From Neodontobutis hainanensis (lineage: Eukaryota > Chordata > Actinopteri > Gobiiformes > Odontobutidae): DNA of 64,000 nt. The notes beneath the pieces are model-generated. The model was given only the letters and a program-made list of their open reading frames with translations, ran no database searches and was not told the origin of the DNA. The stretch is from contig JALDNG010000020.1 in the NCBI GenBank assembly GCA_024349245.1, positions 832,001 to 896,000 of the forward strand. Reading direction: 5' to 3'. Of this stretch, positions 24,016 to 34,734 are shown piece by piece. Position numbers and translations under genes: made by a program. Each line of letters starts with the position of its first letter. The stretch's first letter is position 1.

Positions 24016-25054
24016 ATGAGTTTAATTAAGAAATTGTTGTTGATTAAAAGACAGTGGAAACCTCACTCACAGGAGAAACAATGGCAATGTTTGAAGTGGG
24101 TCTTGTTAATATTCAAAGAAAGTTTAATAATCGTAAATTATAAATTCAAACAAAATTAGCAGCAGCTGTTTCCAGTTTTAAAGTCAGGATCTTATTGATA
24201 TTGCTTTTTCAATCTTTAACAGTTCCTTTCCTTTCTATACTAGGCCTACATTAAACAGGAGGGAAACTCCCCTAATACGGAGGACACTGCTAACGGTCTT
24301 GGAATTTAAGGTTTGGAAACCAGGTGCTGGGCAAGCATTGTAAGAACACACATAAAAAACATATAATTGCAAATTTACATTCCAACTAGGATATTTACAG
24401 GTTGGCCATGTGGGTCTCGTTTATTCTTTTAGACAATATACATCCTGGAATGTTACAGTACGGCTTTAAGTACACATTAGGCTTAATCTAATGCAACCCT
24501 ACAAACAGTTCCCTTTTGAAGCGTATTGTTCTAAACTGATTCATATTATGCAGAAAAACAAAGCCCAGTCAAGATGGCAGTTTATCTAAAGCCGCATGAT
24601 GGATGCCAGGTCTGTGATTTGAATCAGTAATTTCACACTCAGATGGACACTCACTGTCCTCTGGTCTTTACCTGAACCGCTCTCTGTGAATCCCTCTCAG
24701 TGCTGCTCTTTTAAGTGTTTTGTAGCCGTTTGAGGCTGAAGTTTGAGTAAACCTGCTGCCAGAGCTGCACAGAGGCAGCCCAGAAAACCCAAGAACAGTC
24801 AATCTTTTGAAGTGACAATCACATTTTGAAAAAAATACTATTTGAAGAAGACTTCCTTTTGTGCCGTGAGCGCTCTTGAGCGTTGTGTGCTCAAAGACAG
24901 ACCTTCCTTCGACAAACAACAGGACTTTTTGATACAGAGTCATGACATTAGGTCTCAGAGGATTAGAAGCTCAAAAGATCCTCCTGACTATGTTAGATTG
25001 GATAGATATGACTGGCCAAAGAAATTTCACCATAAAACATAACTCACTTTGGAT
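24016..25054. other. Unique sequence, no gene seen
   Basis: No supported feature. Confidence 0.4.
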
Positions 25055-25170
25055 AATTACAGTGGTGGCCAAAAATAAATTATTAGAATACTTGACAGAT
25101 CTGAAAATAATGACCTTTTTTCCTCTAAAACATGGCTTCATTTTATTAACTTGAATGTTTGGTCTGTCCA
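25055..25170 (+). mobile_element. Tc1/mariner-like transposon end, truncated
   Basis: TTACAGTGGTGGCCAAAA followed by an AT-rich stretch resembles the terminal inverted repeat of a Tc1-like element (TACAGTGGTGGCCAAAA...). No opposite end or transposase was found within the next kilobase, so it is a one-ended relic. Confidence 0.5.
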
Positions 25171-27525
25171 CGTTTTGGAGCAGCTACAGCAGCACATCTC
25201 TCTGGCATCAGGTCCTTATATTTCCTGAGAACTTCAACACTACCTTGTGAAGTATACTATACTAAACTACAGGGAGGTACATTTAACCTACAGCCCGTCA
25301 AGTACATGTCAGAAGAGGCACTAACTACATTTAGAGGGTGTAAATATAAACCTGCAACTGGTCTGCTCTTGGTGAAACTTGACAGACATTACTTAAAGGT
25401 TAGTTGTTTTTAGTTTTTTTCGCATCATCATGACCATGACGTGTGACACTGCTCTTACTGCGGGTCATCAACACGCCGGCCCGACCCAGACTAAATCAAT
25501 GACACAAGCAGCCTTTGTGACGGTTTCCTCTGTTCGGCTGCGGCAGGCCTGAACATACAGTATCTATAATTAATAATATAAGTATGATGATGATGATGAT
25601 GAGTTTAAAGGTTCCTCACACAAAACTCCCAAATCAAACTACTTTATTTTCCCTATGCTTCTGCTAAAAGTATACCAAACCTAGAATTACTGATGCCACA
25701 CGATGTTTATCATTTATTTATTATTTTATGGAAACAAACATTTTTATGTCTGCAGCATTTAGAATTTTATATTTTATGAAAATACAATCCTGCTTTAGAT
25801 AAAAAAAACATAAAACTCTAAAAAACCTCACTCAAACCAATAACAGTGGACAAATATATATATTTTTACTAGTGACAAAACGTAACATAACCTCCAGATC
25901 TGTTAGACATTATGACCAAGAAAAGACCCAGCCCACATCCTCGATACTTAATCAGCCTCCATCACACGGCGTCAGTTACAGCTCATACATGAACAGAGTG
26001 TTAAAAGCCTTCATGGAAGTCGTTTGGTTGTATTTTTCATGAATGAAGGTGGCTGTGGAGCCAGACGAAGGCCAGAAGAAGCACCACTGACTGACGGTAC
26101 AAGACACAGCCGGCACTATATTGGCACAGCTCTGATCCTTGACCTCTGATCTCTGAGTCTGGGACTCGGTCGAGACAAGGATGAGCTCCATCAGCAGAGT
26201 TTAGTGTCGGTCAGAGATCACTGTCCTTGGAAAAAGCACCACTGAACAATAAGAGTGAGTGAAGTACAGGAAGGACCTACTGGAAAAAAAGACAAGAACA
26301 AAGACAAGAACACATAAACTATTTATTACAGGTCACGTATTTATCTGAAAGTGAACCATATTCAGCCTTGCATCATCTCTCAGAGCAAAAACATTTAAAA
26401 CATCGCGTAAGTCACCAGATAGAGCCTTTACAGAGCATTTACAGCGCATTCAAGACAAATGGCGTCATTTTGATGAGGTTAATATGCAACAGTTTAAGTC
26501 CTTGTTGTTATGTGTGACAGAACAATATAGATAAAGTTTAAAGGTACTTATGAGTCCTATGTTTAAAAACAAGCCCCAGTGTTCACCAGTGTAGTTTACC
26601 ATGTTTTCTGTCTGTATCATGTTGTAACTGTCCGTGTAAAGCGCAGGGTTGTGTGTAACATCTGTGACACTGTGGTCATCGGTGAATTAGTGGGTCTCAA
26701 AGAGAAATCAAGTGTCCTTTAACGCAGTCAGGGTTCGGTACAGCCCACAAAAACAGACAAAAACAGGCAAACAGCTTTTTTATTTGTGTTGTTTTTATAT
26801 CTATTTCTTCAAATGCTAGGCTTTGTCTGATTCCATTCATAAAATAAATGAACCAAACGTGATTTTCTTTTCTGTACTAGAACAGATACACATACATACT
26901 CCCCTTTGTGCTCAGAGTCACTGTTTCTATTCCCTCTTCTTGAATGCATTATCATTTCTCTATCTGCAGCGTTAGAGTCGTGACCACAGGAGCAGGCCGC
27001 CCCTCTGAGCGCGACCGGGAAAATAATTCATCACCGAGCGGCGCACAATCAGCTCGCCCCTGAATTCAGATCAGACCCAGATTACATTCGGCTCAGGTTC
27101 GTTCAGAGTCAGGGGACACTGGACGTTTGATGCTCCACTGCTTCTGCACAGTTTCCCACAAATCTCATTGGCATTTTTGAAATACATGGAATAATCATGT
27201 TTCCATAATACCCTGCACAATTAATGAAAAGTTGATGGTCTTGGTGGAAACTACAGGGGTGTACAAAATGGCTGTACCTGCAGGCTCTGCTAAGCCCTGG
27301 GCATTAGCATAAAAATGGTCATTTCCCGCAGAGGGCAGGCATGAAGGGGGGGTTCTGTCTGTTTTTCACACAAAAAAAAGGACTGGGTTTGCTCAAGGCT
27401 GCTTCCAGTAAAACAAATTCAGCTTTTTAGGCAGTATTTTTGCCAGTTACTAGCACTAACGGATTATAAATTACATATAATTCCTCTAAACTGAAACTAT
27501 ATTATGCAAAGGTTGCTTTGTAATG
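25171..27525. other. Mostly unique sequence; CpG-richer patch at 26985-27120
   Basis: Holds a short (GAT)6 at 25585-25602. The patch 26985-27120 has about eleven CpG dinucleotides in a CpG-poor background and ordinary sequence complexity, so it could be regulatory or an unmethylated islet. No coding frame supported. Confidence 0.4.
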
Positions 27526-27535
27526 GATTGTACAT

Positions 27536-27662
27536 TTATTCATTCATTCATTTTCTACGGCTTTGTCCCGTTAGGGGTCGCGGGTGACTGGAGCCTATCC
27601 CAGCAGCTTTGGGCCTGAGGCGGGGTACACCCTGGACAGTGGCCAGTTAGTCGCAGGGCTTA
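27536..27662 (-). mobile_element. 5'-truncated SINE with 10-bp target-site duplication
   Basis: Minus strand: only the last about 127 bp of the family remain, ending in the GGATAGGCTCC-like block and an AATG tail. It matches 57794-57911 with about four differences in 108 bases. GATTGTACAT flanks it on both sides (27526-27535 and 27663-27672), showing a real truncated retroposition event. The RTE/Rex3-like 3' end suggests which LINE mobilised it; that is inference. Confidence 0.88.
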
Positions 27663-27672
27663 GATTGTACAT

Positions 27673-28477
27673 GGGAGCCTCGTTTCCACAGGATCCGTAC
27701 GGTCTGGGTCGGTTCTAGTGTGTTTACGCTTTGGTCTAGTTGGAGCTAAATTTAGTTGATTGGACAAGAAATAATCCTGACTTGAACGCAAAACGAGAAG
27801 CAAAAGGAAATAATTTAACTTTAAGCGGAAATATTCCTCAAATAAATTGTTAACCTTGTTCTTGTGATAAATGTCATTTTTAAACAGAAAACATGATAAA
27901 TGCTTTACTTTTATATTCTCAACAGCTGTGTCTGGAGTCTCTGTTGTACGGCTCCCGTACAATAAATTCATAAATTTAAACAAGATATTTATCGTCTACA
28001 CTGCCTTAAACACAAGCTCGAGCTCACAATATTTAGTCCCTGAATTATAGGAAAATGGCTCAGCTCTATCAATTTAATGTTCCTTGAAAAAAACAGAAAA
28101 GTCTCACGTTTATTGTTTGATGTCTATTTAGTGTGTGTTCTGAAAAACCTATATTACAGAGATTGATAATTGCCAGTGTGATACTTGGAGTAGGGTTTAA
28201 GGTTTTTTAAGGTTTTGGGCTACTGCTGATTTAAATTTGCTAAAGAAAATTAAAAAGTACTAGAGTGTCTTGTGCTTTGTGTGAAGCGGAGCCCAGATGG
28301 AAAGTGTCAAAGCAGCAAATCACAGGCTTAAAATAATCACACACGAGTTTTAACTGAGTAAACACAAAGCCGTCAGCAAAATGTCTTTCATTGAGACAAA
28401 TGTGTGTCTGACACCACCTTCAAACGCAGACCTGTCGAATCCACCGCTGCTGTGTTTGAAAAGTAAATTGAGTGGAA
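27673..28477. other. AT-rich unique sequence, no gene seen
   Basis: No supported feature. Confidence 0.4.
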
Positions 28478-28546
28478 GAAAATGAACAGAGGCACAGCTG
28501 GTGAATACATTTAGATTTATTTCAGAGATGAGTTGTTGTCTGTTTG
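28478..28546 (+). repeat. Direct duplication, left copy
   Basis: Nearly identical to 29071-29134 (GGCACAGCTGGTGAATACAT to GTTGTCTGTTTG); they differ by one substitution, one single-base and one four-base indel. The 590 bp between them includes copy 2 of the unnamed repeat. Confidence 0.9.
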
Positions 28547-28660
28547 CCAATTTTCACACAAATCTTTTTAGAAAGCCTGGTCTTACAGCAGCTTTTGAAC
28601 TGTTCTTTGTTAAACATAAAGTTTGAAGAAGGTTTTGGTAACATCCGGTTGTAAACTTTA

Positions 28661-29061
28661 GAGCATGGTAGCCCTGCAGGGACATGCTTTTGTCGGTGAA
28701 CAGACCCGTTGGAAAGAGGTTTGGGTCTGAAGTGGGTCAGGCATCCCTCTCGTTGAACCTAAATCCACCGAGCTCAAAGCCACCTGGGCCATCATAACTG
28801 TTTCATAACTGGACTTCAATAAATGTTTAGTTTCTGTGGTGGGTTGTACGTTTTTCTGTAAACTGCCCTCTGAAATGTAATTATTTGTTTTTTTCACCAA
28901 TGCCGCGTTCACTTTGGACTGAGACTAGACTAATTTGTTGTATAGGAAAGAAAAATGATTCCTTTGGGTAACTTTGAATATTTTTCACTTTAACACAATC
29001 AACTTTGGTCATGATGGTCCTAAACTTTAGTGCCTTTCTTCCAGCAGTGCTTAGTTTGTCC
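28661..29061 (+). repeat. Unnamed interspersed repeat, copy 2, longer
   Basis: GGTAGCCCTGCAGGGACATG, then GTGAACAGACCCGTTGGAAA at the left, and CCAGCAGTGCTTAGTTTGTCC at 29041-29061, a word also found 117 bases downstream of copy 3 (43030). The larger spacing here suggests an insertion or a deletion in copy 3. Confidence 0.55.
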
Positions 29062-29070
29062 ACACTGGCA

Positions 29071-29134
29071 GAAAATGAGGCACAGCTGGTGAATACATTT
29101 TAGATTTATTTCAGAGATGAGCTGTTGTCTGTTT
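29071..29134 (+). repeat. Direct duplication, right copy
   Basis: Partner of 28478-28546. Confidence 0.9.
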
Positions 29135-29402
29135 GAAAATCGAACGAAAATTATTAAAAACTGCCCATTTTTTCATGACACACAATTGGAAAGAGTGTTT
29201 TATGTAATTAGACAATATATAACATAATAGACAAATTTACACAATGCAAGAACACTGTTTCTACAAGAACATGAACTTTTTCATTGGAGAGTTACTGAAA
29301 GAACCTAGGAACTCTGTTGTAATGGTGTCATTTATTCACAAACCTTTTAAGGGCATAAGTACACAACAGTCTTTATTCATGCCTTAAAGCTAAGGTTCTC
29401 TA

Positions 29403-29480
29403 GTTCATACTCTCGTTGTGCCCTTGGGCAAGACCCTTTACCCACCTTACCTCCAGTGTCCGTGCCACATGTGTGTGTGT
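29403..29480 (+). mobile_element. SINE middle fragment adjoining a minisatellite
   Basis: Starts GTTCATACTCTCGTTGTG and runs through CCTTGGGCAAGACCC to CCAGTGTCCGTGCCAC, matching 45540-45600 of the full SINE. The minisatellite begins exactly where the GTATGAATGTGTGTGA region of the SINE should be. Confidence 0.8.
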
Positions 29481-30540
29481 GGTTGTGGGGGGGTGTTGGG
29501 GGTCGGGTGAGGCGTACCACCACAGTGTGAGTGTGGTCGTGGGGGTGTTGGGGTCGGGTGAGGCGTACTCCACAGTGTGAGTGTGTGAGTGTGGTCGTGG
29601 GGGTGTTGGGGGTCGGGTGAGGCGTACCACCACAGTGTGAGTGTGTGAGTGTGGTCGTGGGGGTGTTGGGGGTCGGGTGAGGCGTACCACCACAGTGTGA
29701 GTGTGTGTGTGTGAGTGTGTGAGTGTGTGTGTGTGAGTGTGTGTGAGTGTGGTCGTGGGGTGTTGGGGGTCGGGTGAGGCGTACCTCCACAGTGTGAGTG
29801 TGTGTGTGTGGTCGTGGGGGTGTTGGGGTCGGGTGAGGCGTACTCCACAGTGTGAGTGTGTGTGTGTGGTCGTGGGGGTGTTGGGGTCGGGTGAGGCGTA
29901 CCTCCACAGTGTGAGTGTGTGTGTGTGGTCGTGGGGGTGTTGGGGGTCGGGTGAGGCGTACCTCCACAGTGTGTGTGTGTGTGAGTGTGTGTGAGTGTGG
30001 TCGTGGGGGTGTTGGGGGTCGGGTGAGGCGTACCTCCACAGTGTGTGTGTGTGAGTGTGTGTGAGTGTGTGAGTGTGTGTGAGTGTGTGTGAGTGTGGTC
30101 GTGGGGGTGTTGGGGGTCGGGTGAGGCGTACCACCACAGTGTGAGTGTGTGAGTGTGGTCGTGGGGGTGTTGGGGTCGGGTGAGGCGTACCACCACAGTG
30201 TGAGTGTGTGAGTGTGGTCGTGGGGTGTTGGGGTCGGGTGAGGCGTACCACCACAGTGTGAGTGTGGTCGTGGGGTGTTGGGGGTCGGGTGAGGCGTACC
30301 ACCACAGTGTGAGTGTGGTCGTGGGGGGTGTTGGGGGTCGGGTGAGGCGTACCTCCACAGTGTGAGTGTGTGAGTGTGGTCGTGGGGGGGTGTTGGGGGT
30401 CGGGTGAGGCGTACCACCACAGTGTGAGTGTGTGTGTGTGAGTGTGTGTGTGTGAGTGTGTGTGTGTGAGTGAGTGTGTGAGTGTGTGTGTGTGAGTGTG
30501 TGTGAGTGTGGTCGTGGGGGGTGTTGGGGGTCGGAGAGGC
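29481..30540. repeat. G-rich minisatellite, 15 units of about 51-120 bp
   Basis: Each unit has a constant core (GGTCGTGGGGGTGTTGGGGG, then TCGGGTGAGGCGTACC and CCACAGTGTGAGTGT) and a variable (GT)n/(GAGT)n spacer that sets unit length. The last unit switches from TCGGGTGAGG to TCGGAGAGGCCGTT, the sequence expected of the parent SINE. The G runs of each unit on the plus strand could form G-quadruplexes. The strand is nearly free of stops on minus, giving open frames of 410, 301 and 303 codons in three frames at once, which argues against coding. Confidence 0.95.
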
Positions 30541-31738
30541 CGTTTTCAGAAAACCATTAGGAGTAAAAGAAAACTGTAAGATAAACTGCATTAACACAAC
30601 AGAAACCAATCTTGAGTCATGCCCCCACTTTTATTTTTTACTAAAGACACCAGCTAAACTCTAAACTATAAATCACCATTGTGCAAATCTGACACAGGTG
30701 AAGTTTCTCTGAGAAATATAAATCCAAACTATATTAGGACGAATATTTGTCTCCCAACACAGCAGTCCATTGAAGAGCTTGACTTTTACTTTAGGCTTAA
30801 GGTGATATTAACTCAACCCTCAGGCATTTTCTGAAACTGCAGCTTACATGTGAATATATAAGACAACATATCCAAATATATTGTTTACATTTAAGGACTC
30901 ACAGCACAATGGTTTACACCAGTTATCAGTCCTTCGAGGAGACCTTTTTGAAATTACAGAGCATTTTTTTTTATATATAATTCTTATATATACCACAGAA
31001 TATAAATGAAATCCACAGCTCTCTTTTGTGGAGCTCCAAATTTGTCTTTTCCATTTTCATTTTTGTTCAGCAGATAACTACTCGTGTGTCTCATATTTCC
31101 ATATCCCTCTCAAACGCACGGACCAGTGATCTTACAACTGGCTGATAATTAGATTTGAGGGTAGCCTCTGTTACAGACTGAAGTGTATCTAATCACAGTC
31201 AACACACCGACACATCCTCCTCCATGTTCCTCTCCCGTTGTGGTTATTTTGCTGATTTTTCTGTGTTTTCTTCTCTTGCCTGTGTATTTTTTCTCCCTCT
31301 TCTCTCCGTCTCTTTGAAGGCCTGAGCGTAACTAGAGCTGAAGAGGTCCGCGGCTTAACATTTCCCTCGGCAAAAATAGCCTCGACTTCAGAGAAAAAGA
31401 GAAAAAAAGGGGTGAAAAAAAAATACAGCTGAGCCTCCCACACTGTCTTCAGAGTGAAGCAGCATCAGGGCAGAGCGGAGGAACGACTGTGTGAATGAAA
31501 AAACAGGGCTGTTTGAAAAGAAGAAGTCACCCACACGTCTGAGAAAGGACGCATCGACTGGATTTATTTACATGTACGAAAAGAGGTTTTGTAGCTGCTC
31601 TATTTTCAGGAGCACTTAGGCTACACCAGCTAAACGCTACAAAGCACTGGATGTTGAATATTGCAAAAATACAAGCTTTATTGTAAATCTAAGGGATAAC
31701 TACCGGTTTAATGATTGATTAAGATACAATGCACGTCT
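30541..31738. other. AT-rich unique sequence, no gene seen
   Basis: No supported coding frame or element. Confidence 0.4.
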
Positions 31739-32056
31739 TTTAACCACACGGTAGTTTAACCACACGGTAGTTTAACCACACGGTAGTTTAACCACACAGT
31801 AGTTTAACCACACGGTAGTTTAACCACACGGTAGTTTAACCACACAGTAGTTTAACCACACGGTAGTTTAACCACACGGTACACGGTAGTTTAACCACAC
31901 GGTAGTTTAACCACACGGTAGTTTAACCACACGGTAGTTTAACCACACGGTAGTTTAACCACACGGTACACGGTAGTTTAACCACACGGTAGTTTAACCA
32001 CACGGTAGTTTAACCACACGGTAGTTTAACCACACGGTAGTTTAACCACACAGTAG
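31739..32056. repeat. 16-bp minisatellite, 19 copies of AACCACAC
   Basis: Unit GTAGTTTAACCACACG, nearly invariant apart from an occasional CACAG. Two shortened junctions reading GGTACACGG (31878 and 31965) lie 87 bp apart, which points to duplication of a block of five full units plus a 7-bp remnant. Every unit contains AACCACA, the reverse complement of the RUNX core TGTGGTT. Confidence 0.97.
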
Positions 32057-34150
32057 TGAACATGGAGCCAAAGATAAGCTCATATAAATTAATCAGAATT
32101 AACAAATGCTGCATTTATCATAATTAAAAAAGGGAGTGGATCCTGAGCTGCAGTTTGTAGAAGTAATGAAGCTGGAGCTTAAATTCAACCTGGAAGACTC
32201 ATCCTCCTCTCGTCTCCCGACACTCTGCATCCTCTCAGTAAATTTAAAACACCGTCCCTTCCTGTCGTGCCGGGGTTTCAGCTTCATGCCACAATCCTCC
32301 TCCGTCCCATCACCTCCACCAGTGTCCAGGCCCTCTTCGCCTCCTTCATGGCATCTCCCTGCCGCGGTCAAGAGCCAAAGTTTTATATTAATAAATGATT
32401 CAATTTCCTCCTTCATTTGTATGCTCTCTTCTTTGAGTCGCTCTTTAAGGTTGAAATTGTAGCAAGAATAAAAGGTCAACTTAGAGAAGAGTTGTTAAAT
32501 GACTTTTCCAAACTGCCGGATGTGCCTGGAACAGGTCCAGTTGCACACATCCAGTTAAAGGTTGGAGCATTAAGCCCTGATAATGCATATACTTTTGAAA
32601 GCAAAGGAACATCATTTTAATCCTGTGTTGTGTAAACAGGGCGCTCCTCTTCCTCTCACTTCAGCTCAAAGACCTCATCAAATATTGAAGACACAGAGAC
32701 GGAGACATTGATCGAGTCACACACACAGCTGTGGAGCCTGCTGCAATTCAGTCCAGGACCATTTCAAAGTATTCAGACTAATACATCTAATGGAGATATA
32801 TGATCACGTGACGGTAGCATTCAGCAGCTTTGAGTCACTTACAAAAGTATCAGTGTTAAAGAAGCCTTCCTTTTTCAGATTATATTCACATTTTAGTTTT
32901 TGTTCAGGAAATCTATGAACCACATTCAGCCTATGCCCTGGAGTTACATATCTTTAAACCAGAAACAATGTGCTTGTTCTACTTGGATTTTGAGTACAAG
33001 TACTGTAGTAATAATATTGGTTATTATAATGTTACAAGAACATGTTCAACTTTTTTTTTTCCATAAACAAATGAGCATCCATGTTCTAGACTTGTGCCTA
33101 TAGTCTGATGAAAAAACAAAGTATAGTTTCAAGAGACTTGCCTTTAGATTTTTTTCTGTATAAATGTCTAAATAAACAGCTGAAGGCGCTGAAGTGCAGT
33201 AAAAGTGAATGAGAACAGCAGCTGTTTTATTGTGTGGGATATAAAACATGGCTCTGTTACAATGGGAGTCGAACATATGGAGCACAATGGAAGGTATACA
33301 CAGCTCTGCAGAGGTGTCATCTCCACCATAAATCATCATTTCACTGCGTATACAATCCTATCATTTGTCCACATTATGATAAAGAACCTGACATCTTTAC
33401 CCTGAGCTCTTCTATACAGATAATGATCAACACACTATTCCCACACATGTTCTGGAAATAGTTTTTGTAGTTGAGGAAGTAAATGAGAAATGATTTTAAG
33501 ACATTGCTATTTATAAGGGTTTAGTTATGCAATTGTTTTTTTACAGTTGGCTCAGGAAGACTAAGACTATGATTTAATCTATGAATGAGGACACAGGAGA
33601 AGCTGAGGCAGGGCACCGTCTGTCTGCTCGAGGTTGGGAGGACCCATGTCTGCATTAGGGTTTTTGTCTGTTCACATTGCAATGTTTCCAAAAGGCTTTG
33701 CTTTAAATCCTAACCTTCTGGAAGCCATGAGCAAAAATGCTTTTGTTATGTGTGTTAGTGTCTTGACATCACTTCTGTTTGAGGAGAGTGCCATAGAGAG
33801 CAGCTGAATTTTGTATGAAGATTTTATGAACTAAATTCCAATAATGAACATACTGTTTTGTTTGTAATGTTGCAGATGCACTTGTTTTGTTCTGTTCTGT
33901 ACATGAACAGCTGTCAGTTTCAATGATGAATAAAAAACAGGTTTTGTTTAAACGAATAGTCCAATATTTTATTAACAGTCGGTCAAAGATAGCTTACTTC
34001 CAGTTTGGAGAAGCAGACAGGAGCAATAACACAGCCTTTGTTTTATTTATGTCTCTTATTGGGCAAGGCTACACAAAGTACTTTAACTGCAATTGTGAGT
34101 TACCTCAAAGCTATTGGCATCTATTTTTTTGTCACATGACTGCTTTTTTT
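32057..34150. other. Unique sequence, no gene seen
   Basis: Open frames on both strands at 32099-32479 overlap and lack recognisable domains. Nothing else supported. Confidence 0.4.
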
Positions 34151-34154
34151 ATTG

Positions 34155-34155
<1 letters not shown>

Positions 34156-34193
<38 letters not shown>

Positions 34194-34225
34194 GTTATTA
34201 TTATTATTATTATTGTTATTATTAT
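34156..34225. repeat. (ATT)n microsatellite
   Basis: About 23 trinucleotide units with two G interruptions. Confidence 0.97.
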
Positions 34226-34359
34226 ATATTATAATGTTACTATTAAACTTACAACGTATTTACAGAAGCACCAATGTAGCCAGTAAAACCAAATTAAAAG
34301 CCATCTCTCAACATCATATACTGTGGAAATGTCCTTTATAGACCACACATTTAAATAGA

Positions 34360-34690
34360 CATCGAGTGATTTACATTTACAGCTTCGTCCATTTGTGCAG
34401 CGTATGCCCCCCTGTGCCGCTGCTTTAACCTCTCTCTGTTTGAGTGAGACAGATGAGGCCTGCTGTGCTTCACGTGTAAAGCCTGAGCAGCTCTGAGAGA
34501 GATGAAGATGGAGCGAGTGTTGGCCGTCAGCAGAAACACGGCTCCGTCCACACTCCACATAAAGCACTGTTCGTTTCTGTCTGACGTGAAACATGCCTTC
34601 AGTCCTGCAGCAGACAGCTTCAACAGGCTTTTACCGCCGCTACTGTCTGTGAGGGCTTTGTTCTGACTCGTGTAAAAGATCTGTCAAGGA
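34360..34690 (-). other. Unassigned open frame, weak exon candidate
   Basis: On the minus strand a frame of more than 90 codons stays open through a GC-richer, complex segment (includes CFMWSVDGAVFLLTANTRS). It opens after a TGA, and a CCTTGACAG acceptor-like site lies near its start; a GCT|GTAAAT donor-like site lies near its end. A second minus frame overlaps it. I recognise no family. It may be chance. Confidence 0.15.
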
Positions 34691-34734
34691 TAGGCTTTCT
34701 CTGAAGAAGATAAGATATGGTGTGAAAAATGACT

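Noticed and set aside
29377..30609. 410-codon minus-strand open frame rich in Thr-His
   Set aside because: It is the translation of a GT/CA-rich minisatellite; three frames on the same strand are open at once, and the frames lack any domain.
31739..32056. CRISPR-like array
   Set aside because: Units are contiguous 16-mers with no spacers, in a eukaryotic background.
32099..32479. 126-codon minus frame
   Set aside because: Overlaps a 108-codon plus frame, has no recognisable motif and no splice context.
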